NCBI GenBank assembly: GCA_036985755.1
Contig: BTQG01000065.1
Span: 1 to 13,210 of the forward strand
Source: JACZST01 sp036985755
GTDB taxonomy: Bacteria; Actinomycetota; Acidimicrobiia; Spongiisociales; UBA5794
Length of the DNA: 13,210 nt
Direction of reading: 5' to 3'
Every line of letters starts with the position of its first letter. Within the stretch, counting starts at the first letter, position 1. Of this stretch, positions 6,116 through 12,973 are shown piece after piece. Made by a program: the position numbers and the translations under genes. Under the pieces are notes generated by a model, which was given only the letters and a program-made list of their open reading frames with translations, was not told where the DNA came from and did no database searches.

Positions 6116-8428
6116 CTAGCCCTTCACCAGGGCTAGCTCCAACACCTCTGAGATGTCCTCGGTTGCATGGAATACGACGTCGTCCTTGATCGACTCCGGC
6201 AACTCGTCGAGATCGTCGGCGTTGCGGGCAGGGATGATGACCTCGGTCAGGCCGGCGCGGTGGGCGGCGAGCACCTTCTGTTTGAGGCCGCCGATCGGGA
6301 GTACCCGCCCCTGCAGGGTGAGCTCGCCGGTCATGCCTACGGTGTCCTTCACCTTGCGCCCGGTGAGCAGGCTGACCAGAGCCGTCGTCATCGTGATCCC
6401 CGCCGAAGGGCCATCCTTCGGAATCGCACCGGCAGGGACGTGGAGGTGGATCTCCCGGTCGAGGTCGGCGCCGTCGATGTCGAGCTCGGCGGCATTGGCC
6501 CTCACGTACGACAGAGCAATCTCGGCCGACTCCCTCATCACATCACCGAGTTGGCCGGTGACGGTGAGGCCTTGTTTGCCGGGCATGGCGGTGGCCTCGA
6601 CGAACAGCACGTCACCGCCGGCGCCGGTCACGGCGAGCCCGGTGGCCACGCCGGGAACGCGGGTCCGATCGCCCGCTTCGTCGCGGAACACGGTCGCCTT
6701 GCCGAGCAGGTCGACGAGATCGTCTTCGCCGACCGTCACCGTCTCGGTATCTCCGCCGGCGATCCGCATCGCGCTCTTACGGGCGAGTTTGCCCAGCATG
6801 CGTTCCAGCCCGCGAACTCCGGCTTCTCTGGTGTAGCGATCCACGATGGCGGCAAGCGCTTCTTCCGAGACTGTGACCTCTTCGGGCTCGATCCCGACAC
6901 CGGACAGCTGTCTCGGCAGCAGGTGGTCGCGAGCGATGTCGACTTTCTCCTCATCGGTGTAGCCGTCGAGTCGGATCACTTCAGTCCTGTCCAGCAGCGG
7001 TCCCGGGATCGATTCGATCACGTTGGCGGTTGCGATGAAGAGCACATCCGATAGGTCGAGATCGAACTCCAAGTAGTGGTCGCGAAACGTGTGGTTCTGG
7101 GCAGGGTCGAGCACTTCGAGCAGCGCAGACGACGGATCGCCCCGCCAGTCCGATCCCACCTTGTCCATCTCGTCGAGCAGGAACACCGGGTTCATCGAAC
7201 CGGCGTCGGTGAGCGCCCTTGCGATCCGTCCCGGGCGGGCACCGACATAGGTGCGCCGGTGACCGCGGACCTCCGCTTCATCGCGGATCCCTCCCAGGCT
7301 GACCCTGACGAACTCTCGTCCGAGCGCCCGTGCCACCGACTCGCCGAGCGAGGTCTTTCCTACCCCGGGCGGGCCAACGAGCAGGAGGATGGCCCCGCCG
7401 CCCCTGCGGTCGGCGCCGGCGTCCTCGACGCCGCGCTCCTTGCGCAGTTTGCGCACCGCCAGGTGCTCGACGATGCGCTCTTTCACGTCGTCGAGACCGG
7501 TGTGGTCGGCGTTGAGCACGGATCGGGCGTCGCCGAGGTCGAGGTTGTCCGTGGTGCGGGCACCCCAGGGCAGGTCGAACACGGTGTCGAGCCAGGTGCG
7601 GATCCATCCGACCTCCGGGCTCTGATCATTCATGCGCTCCAGCCTGTCGATCTCGCGTCCCACCGCCTCGGCGGTGGATTCCGGCATCTGGGCCTCAGCG
7701 AGCTTGGTGCGGTATTCATCGATGACCGTGCCGGTCTCCTCACCGAGCTCGGCTCGTAGTGACTCCATCTGTTGCCGGATCAGGTAGTCGCGCTGGCTGC
7801 GATCGATGCGTTCCGAGGCGTCGTCGCGGACCTTTCGACGCAGCGTGACGTCGGCGAGCACGATGTTCATCATGTCGAGTGCTCTCTCGACGCGTTCGTG
7901 CACGTCGATGGTCTCGAGCAGCTCGATCTTCTGAGCGGTGGACAGATCGGGGGAGTGGACGGAAAGGTCGACGAGCTGGCCGGGGTCGTCGGCCCCGAGT
8001 AACCGGTCGGCGACCTCTCCAATCCCGCGGTGCTCGAGGATCTCGCTGACGACGGCGCGAAACTGTTTGGCGAGCTCCAGGGTCTCGGTGCTGTGCTCGC
8101 GTGGTTCTTCCACCGGCATTGCCTCGACCCACAACACATCGGTTGTGCCGGGTTGGCCTGCCCCGATGCTGGCGCGAGCTACCCCGGAAATGAGGGCCGT
8201 TGTGCCCTCCCCGGTCGCAACCTCCTGGATTTCGGCAATGGTGCCCACCCTGGCGTAATCACCGTCGAGCTGGGGGACGAGCAGGAGTCGACCGGCGCTG
8301 TTCTCGGTGGCGGCGATGGCGCGTTTCGCTTCGTCGGACTCGATGGTGACGGTAACCACCATGTGCGGGAAGACGACACCGCTGCGAAGCGGGAGCACGG
8401 GCAGCGTTGTCGTGGTGAGGTCGACCAT
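6116..8428 (-). CDS. lon: ATP-dependent Lon protease
   Basis: A 770-residue LonA-type protease that unfolds and degrades misfolded and regulatory proteins in the cytoplasm. The N-terminal substrate-binding domain begins at once (LPVLPLRSGVVFPHM, 9-23) and runs to about 200. A helical linker leads to the AAA+ module with Walker A GPPGVGKT (352-359), Walker B FLLDEMDK (416-423) and the sensor region around IATANV. The protease domain has the catalytic serine S675 in PKDGPSAG and lysine K718 in GGLKQKVL, 43 residues apart as in Escherichia coli Lon. Length and motifs are complete. I chose the ATG at 2 kb-plus end 8428, where homology starts and AAGGAAGA is correctly spaced; the open frame to 8509 is not Lon-like. 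It diverges from rmuC across 222 bp. No HspR-type inverted repeat (CTTGAGT-N7-ACTCAAG) is seen upstream. Confidence 0.98.
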   Translation of the reverse strand: MVDLTTTTLPVLPLRSGVVFPHMVVTVTIESDEAKRAIAATENSAGRLLLVPQLDGDYARVGTIAEIQEVATGEGTTALISGVARASIGAGQPGTTDVLWVEAMPVEEPREHSTETLELAKQFRAVVSEILEHRGIGEVADRLLGADDPGQLVDLSVHSPDLSTAQKIELLETIDVHERVERALDMMNIVLADVTLRRKVRDDASERIDRSQRDYLIRQQMESLRAELGEETGTVIDEYRTKLAEAQMPESTAEAVGREIDRLERMNDQSPEVGWIRTWLDTVFDLPWGARTTDNLDLGDARSVLNADHTGLDDVKERIVEHLAVRKLRKERGVEDAGADRRGGGAILLLVGPPGVGKTSLGESVARALGREFVRVSLGGIRDEAEVRGHRRTYVGARPGRIARALTDAGSMNPVFLLDEMDKVGSDWRGDPSSALLEVLDPAQNHTFRDHYLEFDLDLSDVLFIATANVIESIPGPLLDRTEVIRLDGYTDEEKVDIARDHLLPRQLSGVGIEPEEVTVSEEALAAIVDRYTREAGVRGLERMLGKLARKSAMRIAGGDTETVTVGEDDLVDLLGKATVFRDEAGDRTRVPGVATGLAVTGAGGDVLFVEATAMPGKQGLTVTGQLGDVMRESAEIALSYVRANAAELDIDGADLDREIHLHVPAGAIPKDGPSAGITMTTALVSLLTGRKVKDTVGMTGELTLQGRVLPIGGLKQKVLAAHRAGLTEVIIPARNADDLDELPESIKDDVVFHATEDISEVLELALVKG

Positions 8429-8521
8429 GTGATGTCTTCCTTTCTCGGATGCACGTCGCATTTCTCGTCTTGCGCAGTTTCTGTGGGTTGGGCCTGAACC
8501 GTAGGGCAATCTCGGCTATTC

Positions 8522-8570
8522 CTGGACGGTGCCTGTTCGCGCGGCCCGAGACGGTGTGAAACCGTTCCAG
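8522..8570. promoter_or_regulatory. Inverted repeats in the lon-rmuC divergent gap
   Basis: ACGGT (8551-8555) and ACCGT (8561-8565) form a perfect 5-5-5 inverted repeat. A longer imperfect pair, CTGGACGGT (8522-8530) and ACCGTTCCAG (8561-8570), shares its right arm. The sites sit 94-142 bases upstream of lon and 81-129 upstream of rmuC, where an operator for either could lie. Short arms in GC-rich DNA can arise by chance. TTGTCA at 8600-8605 could be a -35 for rmuC, but no good -10 follows. Confidence 0.25.
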
Positions 8571-8650
8571 ACAAGGGTTCTGGGAGCATCAGAGCGAATT
8601 TGTCACACCCTGGTGGCACCCTGTTCGTGTACGTCCGGAGGGAGGAGCCC

Positions 8651-9655
8651 ATGACGGTGGTGGTGATAGCGGCGGTGGCCGCGCTTGTCGGTGCAGTGTT
8701 TGTCGGTGTAGCGCTGGTTCGGGTAGTGGTGGTGCTCCGCAACCAGTTGCTCGCGGAGCGGCGACGAGGCATCGAGCTTCCGCCCGGTCTCAACAGCGAC
8801 GTGCTGGAACGTCTGGCACGGATGCAGGGAGATCTCGACGCCAGGCTGCTTTCGGTGGACCGTCGTATCGACGGAGTGACCGAGGTGTTCGCCAGCCCTC
8901 AGGGCCGGGGCGGATGGGGTGAGCTGTCGTTGCGCCAGGCCCTCGAGCACGCCGGCCTCGTCGAGGGTCGTGACTACGAGTTGAACCGGGCGAGAGGGGG
9001 CGAGGGTGGCCGTCCCGATGGGGTGGTCAACCTGCCGGACGGGCGGAGCATTGTTATCGATGCCAAATTCCCTATCGCCAGGTTCAGGGACGCCTGTGCT
9101 GCGCAGAGCGCCGATGAGCGGGAACGGTTGATGGGGGAGCACGCCCAGACCCTGGTGAGGATGGCGCGAGACCTGAAGAGTCGGGGTTACCACGCCGGTG
9201 CGACCGGAGATTTCATCGTGATGTATATGCCGGACGAAGGGCTGTACGTCGAGGCGATGCGGGCCCGGCCCGGTCTTTTCGATGAGGTCAGGGGCCACGG
9301 TGTGCTGCTGGCGGGACCGGTGACGTTGCTGGCGTTGCTCGGGGTCACCGCCCAGGTGATCGGTGAGCACCGTGCTCTGGAGGAGGCCAGGCTCATCGTT
9401 GCCGACACCAAAGAGCTCCAGGTTCGGTTGGCCACGTTCGCCAGGCATCTTGCAGACGTAGGCAAGAAGCTCAACACCGTGGTCAAGGGGTACAACAGCG
9501 CGGTCGGGTCGTGGGAGAGTCGCCTCATCCCTCAGGTGGGCAAGCTCGCTGACCGCGCCCCCGGTGGCGCAGAGCCAGACCGTCCCGCAATGGTCGAGAC
9601 CGCGGTTCGCGAGTTGCCAGGCGATGGAGAGCATCGGCTGACCGTGGCAGGGTGA
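8651..9655 (+). CDS. rmuC: RmuC-family DNA recombination protein
   Basis: A 334-residue RmuC-family protein. In Escherichia coli RmuC limits inversions at short inverted repeats, and the family is predicted to carry a PD-(D/E)xK nuclease-like fold. One membrane helix (about 2-29) is followed by a short basic and helical stretch. Then comes the diagnostic GGWGELSLRQALEHAGL (87-103), the nuclease-like RPDGVVNLPDGRSIVIDAKF (121-140; D123, D137, K139) and the conserved MYMPDEGLYVEA (191-202). It is shorter than the Escherichia coli protein (about 475 residues) because the coiled coil before the domain is reduced. The ATG at 8651 follows a strong GGAGGGAGGAG site; the frame opens at 8600, but the extra residues would precede the membrane helix. 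It diverges from lon and converges on arsM. Confidence 0.95.
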   Translation: MTVVVIAAVAALVGAVFVGVALVRVVVVLRNQLLAERRRGIELPPGLNSDVLERLARMQGDLDARLLSVDRRIDGVTEVFASPQGRGGWGELSLRQALEHAGLVEGRDYELNRARGGEGGRPDGVVNLPDGRSIVIDAKFPIARFRDACAAQSADERERLMGEHAQTLVRMARDLKSRGYHAGATGDFIVMYMPDEGLYVEAMRARPGLFDEVRGHGVLLAGPVTLLALLGVTAQVIGEHRALEEARLIVADTKELQVRLATFARHLADVGKKLNTVVKGYNSAVGSWESRLIPQVGKLADRAPGGAEPDRPAMVETAVRELPGDGEHRLTVAG

Positions 9656-9739
9656 GGGCTGCGCAAAGCCGGCGCCATGCTCATCACGGGTGGAGCACGG
9701 CCTGGTTTGGAACCCCTCAGGCGATCCGGTCGTCCTGCT

Positions 9740-10489
9740 TTACGGAATCCGAGCGGCGGCGGTAGAGCGTGCCGTTGCTTTGTGGGCCTGGATGATTGCC
9801 GAAAACATGCCCTCGGCGACGGCATGGCTCGGTTTGATGGAGATTGCCGTGAAACCGGCAGCGGCGAGGCCATCTTCGTATTCGGCAAACGACAGCGCCC
9901 CTGCGATGCAGCCGACCCAGCTCCCCCGTTCCACTCGTTCCTCGGCGCTCAGCTCGTTTTGCGCCACCACGTCTGCGATGCCGAGTCGCCCCCCCGGGCG
10001 GAGGACCCTGAACATCTCGGAGAACACGCCGCCCTTGTCGGGGGACAGATTGATCACGCAGTTCGAGATCACCACATCGACGGTCTCGGAATCGAGGGGG
10101 ATGTCCTCGATGAACCCCTTGCGGAACTCAACGTTGTCGACACCGGCCTCGGCCGCATGTTTCCTGGCGAGATCCAGCATCTCGTCTGTCATGTCGATTC
10201 CGTAGGCGAATCCCGTAGCTCCTACTCGCTGTGCCGAGAGCAGCACGTCGATGCCTGCGCCCGATCCCAGGTCGAGCACGGTCTCCCCCGGCTTCAGGTC
10301 GGCGACCGCCGTCGGGTTGCCGCAACCCAGGCTGGTCGAGGCGGCACCTTCGGGCACGGAGATCACGTCCTCGGCCCGGTACAGTTGCGAGCCGAAGCCC
10401 GGCTCGTCGCAGCAGTCGTCGGCACAGCTGCTCCGAGCCGCATCGGCATACCGTTGCCGGACCACCTCGTACACGTCTGAATCAGCCAC
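9740..10489 (-). CDS. arsM: Arsenite S-adenosylmethionine methyltransferase
   Basis: A 249-residue arsenite methyltransferase that transfers methyl groups from S-adenosylmethionine to As(III), giving methylated and volatile arsenicals. The AdoMet-binding core is TVLDLGSGAGIDVLLSA (70-86) with GIDMTDEML following. The conserved arsenic-binding cysteines are visible: C56 in SLGCGNP, C144 in SNCVINLSPDK and C194 in VGCIAGAL. C144 and C194 are 50 apart, as in characterised algal ArsM. A further cysteine cluster (C22, C26, C27) sits near the N-terminus. The start is GTG at 10489, with GAGGAGGA just upstream; the stop is TAA. It diverges from arsR, and the shared gap holds two candidate ArsR operators, so arsenite induction is likely. 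No arsenite pump or arsenate reductase is in the window. Confidence 0.96.
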   Translation of the reverse strand: MADSDVYEVVRQRYADAARSSCADDCCDEPGFGSQLYRAEDVISVPEGAASTSLGCGNPTAVADLKPGETVLDLGSGAGIDVLLSAQRVGATGFAYGIDMTDEMLDLARKHAAEAGVDNVEFRKGFIEDIPLDSETVDVVISNCVINLSPDKGGVFSEMFRVLRPGGRLGIADVVAQNELSAEERVERGSWVGCIAGALSFAEYEDGLAAAGFTAISIKPSHAVAEGMFSAIIQAHKATARSTAAARIP

Positions 10490-10515
10490 CGTTCCTCCTC
10501 GTATGGATTCTCGCT

Positions 10516-10535
10516 ATATCGACCACCGTCGATAT
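10516..10535. promoter_or_regulatory. Candidate ArsR operator 1 (perfect palindrome)
   Basis: ATATCGAC, a 4-base spacer CACC, then the exact reverse complement GTCGATAT: an 8-4-8 palindrome in an AT-rich island between divergent arsM and arsR. It is 27 bases upstream of the arsM start, a repression position for arsM. Size, symmetry and AT-rich ends suit an ArsR/SmtB-family winged-helix dimer. Binding is inferred. Confidence 0.7.
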
Positions 10536-10550
10536 GGTAAGGTACCGCAT

Positions 10551-10570
10551 ATATAGACAGCCGTCAATGT
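10551..10570. promoter_or_regulatory. Candidate ArsR operator 2 (degenerate palindrome)
   Basis: ATATAGAC-AGCC-GTCAATGT repeats the 8-4-8 layout of the perfect site centred 35 bp away. The GAC/GTC inner bases are kept and there are two mismatches between arms. It ends immediately before the arsR -10 hexamer at 10571, so a bound repressor would block the arsR promoter. One site per divergent gene is a simple reading of the arrangement. Confidence 0.55.
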
Positions 10571-10576
10571 TATGCT
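10571..10576 (+). promoter_or_regulatory. arsR -10 hexamer, probably leaderless
   Basis: TATGCT is followed by 7 bases and the arsR ATG at 10584, which would put the transcription start at or beside the start codon. There is no good Shine-Dalgarno site. No -35 match is evident; that region is occupied by the degenerate palindrome. Confidence 0.5.
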
Positions 10577-10583
10577 GGGATTC

Positions 10584-10913
10584 ATGGAAGTCAGCGTCAT
10601 CGAGCCCTGTTGTGCGCCGGTACTCGCCGAGCCGCTCGAGCACGCCGAGGCCGACGAGCTGGCGGCGGGATTCAAGGTGCTGGCAGATCCGGTGCGACTT
10701 CGCTTGCTCAGCCTCGTCGCCAACGCCCCGGACGGGGAACTGTGCGCCTGCGATGTCGTCGACCTGATTGAGCGGAGCCAGCCGACCGTCAGCCACCACC
10801 TGTCGATTTTGACGGACGCCGGCTTGCTGGCCAGAGAGCAGCGGGGTCGCTGGGCGTACTTCCGGGTACAGGCCGATCGGGTTGCCGTGCTCCGGGATGC
10901 GTTGATGATCTGA
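10584..10913 (+). CDS. arsR: Arsenic-responsive ArsR/SmtB-family repressor
   Basis: A 109-residue winged-helix repressor that releases DNA when it binds As(III). The core FKVLADPVRLRLLSLV is followed by GELCACDVVDLI (C54, C56), the recognition helix QPTVSHHLSILTDAGL and the wing REQRGRWAYFRV. C54-x-C56 matches the Escherichia coli type arsenite site (CVC). There is also a vicinal pair C9-C10 near the N-terminus, reminiscent of the Cys15-Cys16-Cys55 sensor of Corynebacterium glutamicum ArsR, so either geometry may operate. I chose ATG 10584 over the in-frame ATG 10572, because TATGCT 7 bases upstream of 10584 fits a leaderless promoter and would overlap the earlier codon. It diverges from arsM with operators between them and ends at a strong hairpin terminator. 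Confidence 0.96.
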   Translation: MEVSVIEPCCAPVLAEPLEHAEADELAAGFKVLADPVRLRLLSLVANAPDGELCACDVVDLIERSQPTVSHHLSILTDAGLLAREQRGRWAYFRVQADRVAVLRDALMI

Positions 10914-10919
10914 CCGAGT

Positions 10920-10948
10920 CGCAAGCCGAACCCGGCTTGCGTTTCGAC
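10920..10948 (+). terminator. Intrinsic terminator after arsR
   Basis: CGCAAGCCG, a 4-base loop AACC and the exact complement CGGCTTGCG form a 9-bp perfect stem (10920-10941), followed by TTTCGAC and further Ts. It begins 7 bases after the arsR stop, isolating arsR from the lipoprotein gene. Confidence 0.8.
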
Positions 10949-11033
10949 TTTCATCCGATTCTCATGGCGTCGGAAGCCGGTTCTCGGAAAGGTCCCATAT
11001 CCTCCGGGCTCGACCAACGGAAGGTCCGAGGTT

Positions 11034-11951
11034 ATGAGACGACTCACCATGGCCATTGCCGGCGGAGCCCTCCTGGTCGCCGCGTGCGGCGGCGGAGGCA
11101 ACTCGGTGGCGGCAACGGTCAACGGAGCCGACATCACCACCGAAGACGTCGAGGGCCTTCTCTACGAAGTCAGCGACTTCGACCGGCAACCCGAGCAGTT
11201 CGCCACCTACCTCAGCGTGCTGATCCAGTGGGGGGCCATCAACCAGCGTGCGGTGGACGAGTTTGGCATCGAACCGACAGAAGACCAGATCGGGCTGAAG
11301 ACTCGTGAGCTCGTCCTCAGTGGCGGCTTCGACCAGATCGAGACGTTCCTGGTGCAGCGGAACCTTTCACGTGATGGCCTTCGCCAGCTGGTGACCCAGA
11401 TCATCATCGAAGAGAGCCTGCACGACTCCTTTGTCGAGACGCTGGACGAGCCGACCATCGACGATGCCCAGCGGGAGCTCGACGAGTCCCCTGCGCAGTG
11501 GACCGAGGTCTGCGTGGCGCACATCCTGGTCGAGACTGCAGACGAGGCCGAGACCGTCCTGGGGAGACTCGACGCAGGAGAGGACTTCGCCACGATCGCG
11601 GCCGAGGTTTCGATCGACCCTGGCAGCGCACCGGTAGGCGGTGTCCTCCAGTGCGCCGCGGCCAGCAGCTACGTACCGGAGTTCGCACAGGCAACGCTGG
11701 AAGCCGACATCGGGGAAGTCTTCGGGCCGGTCCAGACCGAGTTCGGGTACCACGTCATGCTCGTTGGATCGCGCACCACAATGCCTCTCGAAGAGCTGAG
11801 ACAGGCGCTGGGCGACCAGGCCGCCTTCGCTGCGCTGAACGAGTGGCTCAACGAGGCCGTTGTCGATGCCGACGTGTTCGTCGACGAAGAACGCGGCAAC
11901 TGGGTCACCGAGCCCCAACCGCAGGTGATCCCGCCGCCGACGCTTGGGTAA
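11034..11951 (+). CDS. Parvulin-type peptidyl-prolyl isomerase lipoprotein (SurA/PrsA-like)
   Basis: A 305-residue secreted foldase, probably anchored on the outer face of the membrane by lipid on C18. The N-terminus is a lipoprotein signal (MRRLTMAIAGGALLVAAC), followed by a glycine spacer. A SurA_N-like chaperone region (about 25-140, starting ATVNGADITTEDVE) precedes a single parvulin domain (about 155-246) with VAHILVETADEAETVLGRL (H163), FATIAAEVSIDPGSA, YVPEFAQA and FGYHVMLV (H240). Two cysteines, C160 and C207, lie in the domain and may form a disulfide. The usual GGDLG turn is altered to GGVLQC. The C-terminus is Pro-rich. ATG 11034 has a modest CGAGG site; an in-frame ATG at 11049 would shorten the signal peptide too far. 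It stands alone after the arsR terminator. The likely role is folding exported proteins. Confidence 0.92.
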   Translation: MRRLTMAIAGGALLVAACGGGGNSVAATVNGADITTEDVEGLLYEVSDFDRQPEQFATYLSVLIQWGAINQRAVDEFGIEPTEDQIGLKTRELVLSGGFDQIETFLVQRNLSRDGLRQLVTQIIIEESLHDSFVETLDEPTIDDAQRELDESPAQWTEVCVAHILVETADEAETVLGRLDAGEDFATIAAEVSIDPGSAPVGGVLQCAAASSYVPEFAQATLEADIGEVFGPVQTEFGYHVMLVGSRTTMPLEELRQALGDQAAFAALNEWLNEAVVDADVFVDEERGNWVTEPQPQVIPPPTLG

Positions 11952-12060
11952 CCGGAAAAGAGCGGTCCGCCTCAGCTATTTCTCCCTCCTGCCCGCTCGG
12001 CGCCCACGCCGGCGGGAACCATGAGATCGATGCCGTTCGCTGTCATCGTCCCGAGTGGGA

Positions 12061-12066
12061 TAGCCT
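12061..12066 (+). promoter_or_regulatory. -10 hexamer of the thioesterase gene, probably leaderless
   Basis: TAGCCT lies 7 bases before ATG 12074, the same spacing as at arsR (TATGCT-N7-ATG). Both share the bases ATTC directly before ATG. There is no ribosome binding site, which fits leaderless initiation. Confidence 0.4.
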
Positions 12067-12073
12067 CAGATTC

Positions 12074-12904
12074 ATGACCGATGCCTATTTCCAGACCGGC
12101 GACGGCTCCTGGTTTGCCCCGACCGAATATGCGCGCGGGCCGTGGCAGGTCGACGCCTGCCACGCCGGGCCACCGACGGCGCTGATGGTTGGGGCTCTGG
12201 AGGCGCTGGTCCCCGGCCAGAGACTGACCCGCATCACCGTCGACATCATGCGCCCGATCCCGATGAGCGGCTTTCGCGTCGCAGGCTCGATCACAAAGGC
12301 CGGTCGGTCGGCGAGCCTTACCGAGGCAGAGCTGGGTGACGACGACACGATCTATGCCAGGGCCCACGGCCTGCATTTGCGTACCGTCGATGATCTGGAC
12401 GTCACCACCGCCGGGGTCGATGTCCCCGATCTCTCCGCGGCGATTCCCGGGCCGTTCCCCATTGATCGAAATATGCACGACCGGATCTCGTTCCTCGACT
12501 CGGTCGAGTGTCGTTACGACCCGGCGAGTCCGGTCGCCGAGGGCGGAGCAACGACGATGTGGATGCGAACCACGGTGCCCTTGCTCGCCGGCGAGTCGCC
12601 GAGCCCGTTCCAACGGATCTGTCCGCTGGCGGACAGTGTCAACGGCATCTCCTACAACAACCCTCTCGGCAAGGTTCGGTTCGTGAACCCCGACCTGACC
12701 GTGTCGCTGCACCGGGATCCGATCGGGCAGTGGTTCTGTGCGCAGGCGGTCTCCCACTGGCTGGCGAGCGGCGTGGGCCTTGCCGATGCGGCCCTGTTCG
12801 ATGCCGAGGGTCCCGTCGGCCGGGCGACACAAAACCTGCTGCTCAGCCCTGCGGGCGATTCCTCGTCTCTCCCCCAGAGCGGGGGAGACGCGTTGCGGCG
12901 ATAG
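12074..12904 (+). CDS. Acyl-CoA thioesterase, TesB-like double-hotdog family
   Basis: A 276-residue thioesterase-family protein made of two hotdog folds, expected to hydrolyse acyl-CoA to free acid and CoA in the cytoplasm. The first hotdog has WQVDACHAGPPTALMVGALE (24-43), then LTRITVDIMRPIPMSGF and a SLTEAEL strand. The second includes SVNGISYNNPLGKVRFVNPDL, GQWFCAQAVSHWLASGVGLADAALFD and GRATQNLL. Normal family proteins end close to that last motif. Here a Ser/Gly-rich tail follows (residues 261-276, GDSSSLPQSGGDALRR), encoded by a dispersed palindromic repeat, so the original stop seems to have been replaced. ATG 12074 begins the homology; the frame is open to 11498 but overlaps the foldase gene and is not protein-like. 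TAGCCT 7 bases upstream suggests a leaderless transcript. The substrate is unknown. Confidence 0.9.
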   Translation: MTDAYFQTGDGSWFAPTEYARGPWQVDACHAGPPTALMVGALEALVPGQRLTRITVDIMRPIPMSGFRVAGSITKAGRSASLTEAELGDDDTIYARAHGLHLRTVDDLDVTTAGVDVPDLSAAIPGPFPIDRNMHDRISFLDSVECRYDPASPVAEGGATTMWMRTTVPLLAGESPSPFQRICPLADSVNGISYNNPLGKVRFVNPDLTVSLHRDPIGQWFCAQAVSHWLASGVGLADAALFDAEGPVGRATQNLLLSPAGDSSSLPQSGGDALRR

Positions 12905-12973
12905 CGACGCAGAGGGGGCATTTTGGGAGGGTGGGTGATTCTTCGTCTCTCCCGCGGAGCGTGGGGCAGTGCG
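12855..12973. repeat. Two direct copies of the palindromic repeat
   Basis: The stretches 12855-12892 and 12935-12973 align along their full length with a few substitutions, 80 bp apart. Both contain ATTC-YTCGTCTCTCCC followed by GGAGC or AGAGC and a G-rich arm. The first can fold as CGTCTCTCCCCC / GGGGGAGACG with a 2-base bulge; the second arm pair is more degenerate. The first copy lies inside the thioesterase 3' end. Both relate to the perfect hairpin at 6070-6097. Confidence 0.75.

Noticed and set aside
6167..7759. Long plus-strand frames opposite lon
   Set aside because: They mirror the codon pattern of lon, which is intact with all catalytic residues. There is no ribosome binding site or homology for the antisense frames.
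8603..9634. 343-residue minus-strand frame opposite rmuC
   Set aside because: RmuC motifs and a strong ribosome binding site support the plus strand; the minus frame has no domain character.
5894..10925. Shared GAGTCGCAAG just after two stop codons (5894 and 10916)
   Set aside because: Pairs of identical 10-mers are expected many times by chance in a 13-kb GC-rich window, and the surrounding sequence does not align.
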